Origin: Tubulanus polymorphus
Lineage: Eukaryota; Nemertea; Palaeonemertea; Tubulaniformes; Tubulanidae
Direction of reading: 5' to 3'
DNA length: 64,000 bases
Assembly (NCBI RefSeq): GCF_964204645.1
Contig: NC_134025.1
Coordinates: 25,636,001-25,700,000 of the forward strand
Shown: positions 12,701-24,700 of the stretch, one piece after another
Layout: every line of letters begins with the position of its first letter
How positions within the stretch are numbered: position 1 is the stretch's first letter
Made by a program: the position numbers and the translations under genes
Notes under the pieces: generated by a model
What the model saw: the letters and a program-made list of their open reading frames with translations, nothing else
Databases searched by the model: none
Told to the model about the DNA's origin: nothing

Positions 12701-15700
12701 AGCAAGACCAGCGAAGCCTATTTGGACAAAGAATGCGGCTCTTTGCATATAAGGTTACACACGAATTACAGCCCATTACTGCCAAACATCGGATGACGGA
12801 GGGAGAAAGATTAAGATGGAAGCTGCGGATTTTGCCTTGAAAGAACAAAGCGGAACGACTCGGCAGTTGCCAGGAACAGGAAAAGAAGCCGTAAAGAACA
12901 TCCTTTAAGTAACGCATTGTAAGTGCTGAAAGCATGATTATTGCATTATCATTTGCATGCTCTGTGTTCTAATGCGATTTCACAAGCCAATTTCAGAGTT
13001 GGGATATACGTAAATGGAGTATATATACAAAACGATCAGTGGTTCCATATTTCCTGATGAATATAATCTGTTTTTTTTGTTTGATGCGAGAAATGATATT
13101 TGCCGAACTGCAGCAAAAAGCAACGTGTCATTCGGTTTTTATTGCATAATTTTATCCATAAACCGGAATACCGCGGCAAAGAAACATGCTTTTTTGCTAG
13201 TGGCAGAGTGGCAAACAACACTAGACACTGACAAGAAATTAAGTCAGGCATTATAAAACTGACGTCCCGATAGGTTCACTGCAAATATCATTTTGTTCTA
13301 TGTGATTAGCCATGCATGAAATAGGATTGATACATTTTTGTGGCATTGCAGCACCTTATGGGTACAAAGTTCTCGATGCATGACTAGAGATATCAATTAG
13401 AAAGTGTATTCCATCACAAATGGTGGCCTGTATAACATGACGATGAATGAAGTTTTATCAATTTTCCTCCATGTCGTGCACACAGTTCGGATGATTAAAA
13501 GTCGCTGTAAATAAGTTGCAACCATCTGAAGCCGCATTGATTTTCTATTAATAGTTGAACAGAAAGAAGAAGAGCACGAGCGGTTGTTTTATTCGTCAAT
13601 CTCCACCCGTATGCCCCGAATATCATAGCTTACACACAATAATGTGCGTTGACTAATCAGCTCGCTGGTAATTTGAAAAATCAAGCGTCCAACAGGATTG
13701 GAATTACAGCAATAAGTAGCCACTCTTGCGGTCGTGTAATTATGTGAAAATCGTGACCGGTACCGCGCGTTCACTTTGTACAGAATGATTGCTAACCAAT
13801 ACCGGCCGAGTGATCTGCATACTACTTCAGACGAATTTCTCCAACCACGTCAAGTACGGTTGCATAGTGTTATATCTCGTATACAATCAATGAGAAATAC
13901 ATCGTAATGACATTTACAGTTAGTAATTCTTGGTCAGTTCATAAAACGTTGTGTATGTTCAGTACATGTCCGATAATGGAGTCCGGATAATAAAGTCGCT
14001 ACGCAATAATAAATCAAGAACCCATTGGATATGACAACGGATTCTGGACTTTTTCTTATCAAAAATGAAGGGCCTGGTCTGCATCAAAATTTTCCAAAAA
14101 ATTAAGCCTCTCATATTCCCTACGTCACGCTATATCTCTCCACGTATGGATTTAATGAAGATAGGAACGAATTTGAACTCGGATGAACATCATTTATATT
14201 ATTAATAGGTGAACAAATTCAGCAGTCAAATGCTTTTGCCGAAGGCGCATAGTATCGATACCGAATTTTTCCAGGATATGACGATGGCAATATCATAATT
14301 CAACCAGACGTCGGATCCATTTTGATACAGCACCAGAAGGACTTTTCGAATGGCTTTTAAAGACTTACTGGACATCGGGGAGAACATGAGCTCCGGCATA
14401 TTGCGAAGCGAATCGCAGAACGCAGCTCAACATTTTTCCATCGTCGGATGGGATACATTATTGATGGATACAAACAGTAACCACTGCCAGCCATTATCAG
14501 TATGTAGCATCTTGTATCAGGGATGAGAATGTATTGATCATTATATGATGGAACTAGTTATTAGTACTCCCTTGATATTTTCGTCGTGAGCAGGCATAGT
14601 CTTCAAAGCACATTTGAGACTTGCCGCACAGGAACCAAGATTTGATCTAGCCCATTTTCTTTTCAAGGTAATAATAACCCATGCCGAGTTACCAGCAAGG
14701 GCCGATAGGTGGACGAACTATAAGCGCGCAAATGACCAGTTTTGAATAGCTCAGAAATATGAAAATGAATCATTTGATTATTCCCAAATGGGTCGCCTTT
14801 TCTGACTAATTCTGTTCGACGTAAAGTTATTACCGAACCGAAACTTGACACCGACGATTCTATAACGAATGCAAACATTATCATTACGAAAGTAGTAAAT
14901 AGCAACAAAACAGAGCTGCGATGATATGCATTTGCCCCAATGAAACCGGACATTTTTAATGTATATCACGCTAGCAAATAGTCGGCCATCATATCATGAT
15001 TTATGGTAATGATTGATGAATACCCAGGAGGTCGTGACGGCAACGATTTTATCATAGATAATTGTTGACCAAATACCATATTTGAGATATGAAAGTTTTG
15101 AGTATGATTCACGAAGTTGAAATACGAATGGAAGAAAAAATAGACATTGATTCTTATTCAATTCAGGCCTTTACTGGTATGATTAATGAATAAAACAAAA
15201 TCATTCTAAACATTTTGAGGTGATTTTGTTACTTCTTGTAGTTGACTGTGCCATATAAAGAAAATGTACTCAAAAGTATGTGTCATGTGATGAACAACGA
15301 AAACATCGAATTGTCTGGCCCATATTGTTGAGACAAATAAATATACTGATTATTAATGTATGCAAAAGACTAAACAGTAGTTCCGTTCTCAGGACCCGAG
15401 AAGTGAACTTTCTAAGTAGTCATAACTGTTCAGACACTTTTAAATACACAGTTATTGGGAGCCAGTCCAAGAGGAAGCACAGGATGTCATTCGTTTCGCA
15501 TTCCGAAAATTTCTATTTATTCTGTCCATAGTCTTTCGATTCTATTTTCTTCTATAACAGAATAATGTCCAATATCCGTCCTTTTTCTGTGTCACTACGT
15601 ATAACGGGTAAGACTGGATATGTTTCTTCAATACGTTCTCATCACCTGGCACTTAACTGATATTATGATCGCTATTTGTGATCAGACTTTCCTCTGCGTG

Positions 15701-18700
15701 AAACATTTCTTCCACGCTAGAAACATCCACAATTTTTGTGACCTAAAGTTTCTATTACTCGCCGAAAAGGCCTACCACTGCTTGTAAATTCATTGCTATT
15801 CAAAACAACGATCATTTTTACTTTTCCCGGACCCCCAACAGCGTAACAACATTTGTATAAGTGTCGCCGCTTGTTCAAGTCCATATATGTACACGGTGTC
15901 TCACTACGCAGTGGTCAAACTGTGATTATTCATTTTTGTAGACTTTCCACCATTGTGATTAATACGATAATTGGCAACAGCTCATTGATCAAGAGCTCGA
16001 TGAAATACCAGAATGATTACACAAATGGCAAACTAGAATTACATATGAAAGATATCATAAATTTCTGCAATTATTGCAATTCAGTCCAAATATTTTGGCA
16101 TGAAAATTACTATCAAAATTGCACCATGAGCAGGATAGAGGCGGTAAATTTGATAGATCAAGTATTTTAGAAAGGTCAGTTAATTAATTGACTGTCACTC
16201 TGAAATGTTATACAGCATATCCACAAGTTCAAATTCCACCAGACGTCACATCTGGCCTTAAATTCATGGCGTAAGTAATTTTGAGACTGGCAAATTCCAC
16301 GGGTTCATCCTTGAAGCAATATCAGATAGACATAAAATGAAGTTGGTTCCCAGTTTATCTTACTAAATGTCACTTCAAATGACTGATCTACCGTCAACTG
16401 TAGAAAATTATGGCAAAATCAATCGAAGGAATTCAGAAATTTCATACAGCCAACATTCGATCAGTTTCCCAATCAACCATTGTATCAGATACATGTTTAC
16501 ATGAAATTAAACGCCGATTTCACAAGCAGAAACTGGATATTACGATAAGGTGTAATTAGATGTAATAGCCACCGGCATAAACAGAAAAATACAAATTACG
16601 TAGGTGAGAAGATCAATAGATAGCAAAAATACATCCATTTTGTACGGATGAAACCGTGCTATTTCAAAAATATCTTTCAAGGCTTTTCTTAGGGCTTAGC
16701 GATTTGATAGATTTAATGTATGTGTATCTTCCGAAAATCAATCTATGAATCAAGCAAACTATTGCATCCCCTAGGGCTGCGGCAAATCTGTCGAAATGAC
16801 ATCATGAGAAAGCAATATACTTTGTGAATATAAGGTCGAGAAGGGTTTCTATTGAATTTGTGACAGTAATGCTTAAACCATCCGCGCACGGCTGGAGCAC
16901 TTTGCCATGTACCATATACAGAATGTAAGCCGAGAATATTCGGGATCTGCATTCGCATCGGAAACAATCGGCTGATCTTGCACTGGCAGGAAAATCAGAG
17001 CCTTCGTCGGAAAAAAAATTGATCGCGTTATATCGACGATTCAGCGCCCTAAATCTGGTAATTTTTGGAAACCGTCATTGCGATAGAAGCGAGATAAGCG
17101 TTGAAAGATGTGGACATTGAATACATCATCGACTCAGATGATGGAGCACCTCCATCGATTCGTCATTAAGACCTTGTTGATTTCTGGCACTTAATTTTCT
17201 ATACAAATACATGCCGGTACACTGTAAAAACTAAGAACGCAGTGAACATACTGAGAACACTGAAATAAGGTGTTCCCGAACACTTTTTAATGAATTTGGA
17301 ACATCATCGAGTGTTCTAAGCTGATTTAAGTGCAAAAGCTCGTTCTGATGAACGCTGAGAACGGCTATGGAACGGCAAGAACACACCGATCACTCCACTA
17401 GAGCGTACGTGACTTTTCAAAGCGTTCTAGCACGCTTCACTGCACCTCGCTGACTGTGGAGAATCATCTTTAGTAAGCTTTTGTATTCTTGATCTTATAA
17501 TATTAATCGGCATTCATTGGAAGTAATTATGTCAGATCATGTAGGCCTAAACAAACAGTGCATTTCACAGCCGGCGTAGGCCTAATACGCGCCACGATGC
17601 GCCATAAATGCAATGAATGAATGCGGCAGAAAATCTTTTGGCGGAGGCCTCCACCATAACTGCGAGCTAAGTGAAGCCACATTTTTTCAGACAATTATTA
17701 GCGGCCGCTGCCTTGTGAATTAAAGTTTTATACCAAAAAATATTTTCCTCGGTGACTCCGCGCTGTTAATCAGGGCAGGGATCGAACCTATGAACTAAAG
17801 CTACAATCTCGCTCAAGAAAGTGAATTTGATTGATTTGACTTTTCTCAAGGTCGTTGAGCTTAAGCTGTCTGCTAAAAACGAACAGTCGCCAAAATTCCA
17901 CATTCATTGCCTTAAGAAATTATAATTCGAGGCCTTTACGGGTATGATAGTTTACATCTCTGTAGGCCTAAATAAAAAGATAAAAGCTGCGGTGCATTTT
18001 ATTGGCATGATGATATACTGAAACTGTGTTATTTTTCTTTTCAGTTTCTTTGCCGTTCAGCCATGCCCATGCAACGATATATTGCATTCCAAGATATTAC
18101 TAGTTTTACGCGCATACTGGAAATTTGCTCTTATTTGAATTTTGACGTCAGCGATGAAGTGATTGATAGCCACTTTACCATATGCTTTTTTAACATAGGA
18201 CAGTGCAACCTGATCCAGAATATTTGTGCCTATTATTTGATCGAATATCAAGTCATAAATACAACATTATCGTTGTAGAATCAGTACAGTAGAGAGTAAG
18301 TATGGTCTATACTTGTAACTTATGTAACTTTTTTTCAATAAGCAATGATGATTTTAAAAATCACATCTTAAGAAAACATAGAAATGATCCACATTTCAAA
18401 ATAACGTGTGATGCCTGTGGTGCCACCTATCATAATTATTTTTCATATCGTAGTCATTTTAAACGCCACCATGCCCATAGGGAAGAAGTTGACCATGAAC
18501 CCGATGACATAGACCTACCAGAACCGCAAAATCTCCAAATAGGCCTAAATGATGATCCTAGACCTGACTTAGGCCTGGTGGAACATGATATTCAACAAAA
18601 TCAAAATGAACTCAATGTTGCAGCAGTTGACCAACTGAAAATGAGTGCTGGGCAATTCATTCTAAAAATGAGAGCTGGCCATAAAATAAGTGCAAGAGCA

Positions 18701-21700
18701 ACCTGTGAGATGCTTGAAACAGTCAGCCAGTTTACTGAAATTGTTTCTGAGTGTACTCGTGATAATATTCTTAGATTAGTTCCTGGACTGAATGAAGAAC
18801 AAAAGAATTTGATTACTCATTACTTTGCTGAAAAACAGGATGTATTTGCTGGGCTTCAAAGTACTTATATGCAGAACAAGTTCTTTAGAGATAATTTCTC
18901 TTTGGTTGAACCTGTGGAAATAGTGTTAGGTCATTATTTCAAAAAGGTCAAGGTTAAAGGTAGATATATTTTCAAGAAAGTCCCTGCTCTTGGCTATTTT
19001 ATACCATTATTAGAAACTCTTAAATCAATTTTGAGTATACCTCAAGTAAAGAATTGTGCCAATATAAGTCATGCTAGTGAAGATCAATACATGCGAGACA
19101 TGTGCGATGGTACTTATTTCAAAAACCATCCTCTGTTCAAAAAAAACCCGAATGCACTTTGCCTTCTTGCATACTGTGATGATTTCGAGCTAGCCAATCC
19201 GATTGGAACTCATGCCAAATTGCATAAAATAATCATATTCTATGTAGTTGTATGCAACATTCCACCTGAATTACGATCAAAATTGCCAGTAATTCATCTT
19301 GTAGCTGTTACACTGAGAAAGTATATTGTTGGTCACAGGGACAGGCTTCAAAAGCTTCTTAAAAATTTTGTTGATGATCTAAACACTCTCTATGATGGGT
19401 ACACATTCATCTTACCCTCCGGCATATATCGTACTAATGGGACTTTATTGGCATTCACTGGAGATACGCCTGCAGCAAATGAAATTGCTGGCTTTAAAGA
19501 AGGGGTTGGTGGAGCCAGCAAGCCTTGCAGACTTTGTGATATTCATAAGAATGACATGAATGCTATATTCTGTCCCTCTGACTGCATGATGCGAGAAGAA
19601 GTTGAACATAGAGAGAGGTGTAATTACCTGAAAGAACTTAGTAGGGCTGATAGGCTTCTAATGAGTAGTGAGTATGGGATAAATAATGATTCTGTGTTGC
19701 AAGGTATCAATGATTTCCAGATAACGAAGTGTTTTCCTATGGATGTCATGCATGTACTACTGGAAGGAATTTGCAATTATGAGACCAAATTATGTCTTCG
19801 ACATATGGTATCTGATAAAAACATGAATGTTAGTGTTCTAAACAACTGCATAGCAAATTACAGCTATTCTGAACTTGAAATGAAAGATAGACCTCAACCC
19901 ATAGATAGAAAAACTCTTTTTGGTAATGGAAAACTAAATCAAACGTCTGAATCTATGCGGATATTAATGTATCATTTGCCATTCATTTTGAACGCTATGA
20001 ACATACTAGATGATAGAGATGAGTATTGGAGTAACTGGATACGTCTTCAAAAGATAACTATTCTGAGTTTATCCCCTATTATATCTGATGAAACTATTGC
20101 ATTTATAGATATATTGGTTGCAGTACACAACAGAAAATTCGTAGAGATTTATCCCGATGAGAGCTATACGCCCAAATTGCACTATATGGTACATTTGGGG
20201 GATCAGATGCGAAAATATGGTCCTCTGCGCACACATTGGTGTATGCGCTTCGAAGGGAAACATGGTTTTTTCAAAAAGATGAAATGGAACAATTTTAAGA
20301 ATATTGCTCTAGTTATTGCGACAAAGCACCAGCAGTGGCTTTGTCTTCAGCAACTCGGGACGGATGGGCAAAGATCCATGTGTTTCTTAAATGACGAAGA
20401 TGACATAAAATTTGGGCACATAATGCATGAAGACGAAGACCATTTCAATGATATAATGACATATTTAGTACGTGAAACACATAGATTGCAGATAGGTCCT
20501 TTGATGATAAGCCCAAAGATCGTCGTACATGGTCATATTTACATGCCTGACAACATTCTCCTTTTAGAATTCGATGAAGATGAATATCCCGTATTTTGTA
20601 AGATTACTAAGATTGTAGTTGTTCAGGAAGAGAAATACTTGCTACTTGATAGGTTTTTAGTCGAGAGGTATGATTACACTCTCAATGCTTATGAGCTTCG
20701 AGAGGATCACTCTTGTAGTAGAAATAAGATCTTGTCTGTTCAGGATCTCCAATTCCCTTGGGTACTGCCCCAAAAATGCTTTGGTTATAAGAGATATGTT
20801 TTACTTTGCTATAGTCCTCTCGTAATGTTGTAAACTGCTGTTGTTTTTATAGATTTTATAGAAGGCTAGGTCACTGGATGTGGTGTGTCTGTCAGAAACT
20901 ACAGTGGAACCTCGTTACTTCATGAGACCAGAAAATATGTTCATTATAACTGATATATTTTGAATCCAGTATGAAAAATTATAGGAGGTCAAATTATCCC
21001 ATTTTGAACAGTTTGTAATAACCGATAAATCGTTATATCTGATGTTATAACGAGGTTCCATGTATATCCAACTATCTGACTACTCCTTTAATGCTAGAAT
21101 TTTTGTGGAAATATTTCTTATTGCTTAGGTAAACTGTCCGTTTGAAAAAGCAAGGTTTTCAATCTCACACTGACAGTGTCAGCTTTATTAAAATATGTGT
21201 TCGGTCGACAACAAAACCACACTTCATCGGTGCATAAATTCAGCAGGAAACAAAGTTTTCTTGATCGCGTCATCACTAAAAATGTTAAAAGATAAAGGTA
21301 TGTAAGTCGATATTTGGTATTATGTAGTTCAAGTTCAAGTTCATGTAAATATACTGGTTTATTTAATCTTGTATAACAATATTTTTGGTTGTTTAGCTAC
21401 GAAATGGTTATCTTCAAGTGAAGATGATCCACCGTCAGTGTACACCAGCGATGGAACTGAGATCTTCGACGAAGAGGTGTTTGAGGTGATTTCACAAACT
21501 GATACGACTCTCCTCATATTAAAGTCTGGTGAAACTCTGATCAATTATGGTGAGTATATAGGCGTATATATTCTTAGAAATGGTGAATCATCAAATTATC
21601 GTAGTTGTTTTAACTAATTATAATTCAATTATAACTTTTATTAGACGTCCATAAGAGTACTCTTCAACCTGATTTATCTTCGTCAACTGATACTGACATC

Positions 21701-24700
21701 AGCTCAGAAAGGTCTGATTTCATTGATTCGGAGGAATCGGCATCAATTGTGAGTATATCTTTTATATACTATCAATTATAACAGGGTTCCTACAGCCCCT
21801 CAAATCCCTCGAATAACCCTCAAATTTAGAATTGGTCATGTAGCAAGCCTGTAAAATCCAATATTTAAAGGAATTACCAAAACTAAGCGCTGATGTGGTG
21901 GATAAGCTATCAGCCTCTGCATCAGCTGCTGCCGCCGTTTGGGATGAATGTGTGACTCAAATGGCATACGGTTTACTCAAGAGACCCGAGGGAATCTCGA
22001 CATCAAGACAATATACAGAGGCATGCCAAGAACTCATAAAAAGATATCCCAATTTGGCCAGAATCTCAGCTGGTAAAGTTACAAAGCCTTGGGTAAGTAA
22101 TCATTATATGATATTATAATTACATTATATTATATTATAACCTTTAACTATTTGCATATTAATCTAAAACTTGGAATTTCAATGAAAAGTGATAGTTCAT
22201 ATCTCAAGTTGGATTCATCGAAGCAAAATCCTGAAATGTTTTTAAGGAAAAAGACTAAATACCGGTATATATGTTATAATTTTTAGCCCACTTGGCCGAA
22301 GGCCATTCGGTTAGTCCCTGTGGTTGGTTGCACAGTTTTGATTTAAGTCCAAAAGTTGTCTTAAATTTTAGAAGTGATCTTAGGTTGTTAGATTGGCTAT
22401 AGAACTTAGTTGGTCTTAAGTCTAAGCCGTGACTATGCAACCGGCCCTGGGTCTTAGTGTGGTCTGGCGTGCGTGTGTCATATTTCTTGTGAACGCTCTA
22501 CAGACCACAGTTTTTGGCCAATCGGCTTTAAATTCACATATATTGTGTATGACCAAAACATCTCGGAGGAGTTTTATATTTGTATTAATTGGATCCAAGA
22601 TGGCTGATTGGCGGCCATCTTGGTTTCTGAAATGTGAAATGAAATGGTCTATCATATGACCAAACAAGGTCATCATATCATCCAATATGGCCGCCTGGTG
22701 ACCATCTTGGTTTCTGAAAATGCACAATTTTGATATTACCTGATATAATATTCCATGTAGATCTTTCATATTTCATATGAGAATGTGAAATAGAAGGGTC
22801 TATCATATGACCAAACTAGGTCTTCTTAGCACCTGTCCTATTGTGCTTAGATTTTGTTTGATTAAGGTGGCTTTTAAGAAATCGTTAAGTATGAAAGTGA
22901 GACACATTCGGCACTACAGAAAGAAGAGAGATAATACGTCAGCTAGCAGTAGTTACAGGAAGGCAGTTAAGGTTTCAGGTAATTTTATGAAATAATAGTT
23001 TAGTCGTACATGTATGTATTATTAATGAAATATGGTATGATATTAAAACAGATGAATCTGTTTTAGCTTGCCGTGGTTTGAGTCGGGAGTCTCCGTCGTC
23101 GCCTGTTGGTGGTTTAGACGAAGACCGGAGTTCTTTCACAGCTGTTAAAGCGTCAGGTATTTATAAAATGAATAGTTCGTTGTTGTTCCTGATAAAATTC
23201 CAATCAAATTACCGCATCTAATTAGATGAGTCTCTTTTAGGTCGTTGTGGTTTGAGTCGGGAGTCTCCGTCACCTGTTGGTTTTTTAAACGAAGGCTGGA
23301 GTTCTTGCGAAGCTGTTAAAGCATCAGGTAGTTATAAAATGAATAGTTCGTTGTTGTTCCTGATAAAATTCCAATCAAATTACCGCATCTAATTAGATGA
23401 GTCTCTTTTAGGTCGTTGTGGTTTGAGTCGGGAGTCTCGGTCACCTATTGTTTTTTTAAACGAAGACTGGAGTTCTTGCGAAGCTCTTAAATCGTCAGGT
23501 ATTTATAAAATGAATAGTTCGTTGTTGTTCCTGATAAAATTCCAATCAAATTACCGCATCTAATTAGATGTGTCTCTTTTAGGTCGTTGTGGTTTGAGTC
23601 GGGAGTCTCCGTCACCTGTTGGTTTTTTAAACGAAGGCTGGAGTTCTTGCGAAGCTGTTAAAGCATCAGGTAGTTATAAAATGAATAGTTCGTTGTTGTT
23701 CCTGATAAAATTCCAATCCAATTACCGCATCTAATTAGATGAGTCTCTTTTAGCTTGCCGTGGTTTGAGTCAGAAGTCTCCGTCACCTGTTGGTTTTTTA
23801 AACGAAGACTGGAGTTCTTGCGAAGCTGTTAAAGCGTCGGGTAGTTATCTGAAATAATGGTTTAGTTGTATATATGATTGACGAAATTCTATTCAGATTA
23901 TGGTATGATATTAAAACAGACGAGTCTCTTTTAGTTTGCGGTGCTTTGAGTCAGGAGTCTCCGTCGCCCGTTGGTGTTTTAGCTGAAGACCTGAGTCCTT
24001 CTGAAGTCTCAAATAGTGGTAAGAATGATTCCAAAGTATATGAAATGTATTAATGTGAATTGAGTTCAGATGCCTCTTTTCTTTAATCTCTTAGACCAAG
24101 CTGACCTTGCTATGTTAGGAGAAAAGCGATTGTTGGACCGACCAAAGATATTCAAACTGATGAAGGCCACACTAGCGCAGCGTCGACAGGAAATAAGAAA
24201 TTCAGGCGATATACTTTTCTTCATGCAAAAGTATAAATTTTTTCAACATTTAGATTATGTGAGTGCAAATATCTTTGATTTTGAAATTTCCACATCAAAT
24301 AAGATTTATTTGGTTGTAAAGTTTGTTTTGGATATTTTTAGATTTTCGAGGAATTTCATTTGATGGGATATGCAAGGGACTTTCTACATAATTTTTCTCA
24401 GAGATATGAATCAATGTTAGAAAAGTTAGCCACTTTGGCTATGATGAATGGAGATATTAGCGTAAGTCGCCTAGCCCGATTGATGTTGATTTTTTAAATT
24501 ACGAAGTACACTTTGAAGAGTTCTGCTTGGATAATGTAATCCTGCTATTTTCATCTGTAAGCTTCAACATTTTGTCCATGTTTCAACACATGGCTAAATC
24601 TATATAGCTGCGTTCACACGACAACTAGTTAGACCGGTCTAAATCGGTCCGCACTGGGCCCACAGGATGTCGCCATGAGTATTTTACCCCAAAATTTATG

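Noticed and set aside
17755-17890. tRNA-like B box (GGTTCGATCC on the minus strand) suggesting a tRNA or tRNA-derived SINE
   Set aside because: A T-arm can be drawn, but no acceptor stem, anticodon arm or convincing A box at the right distance was found.
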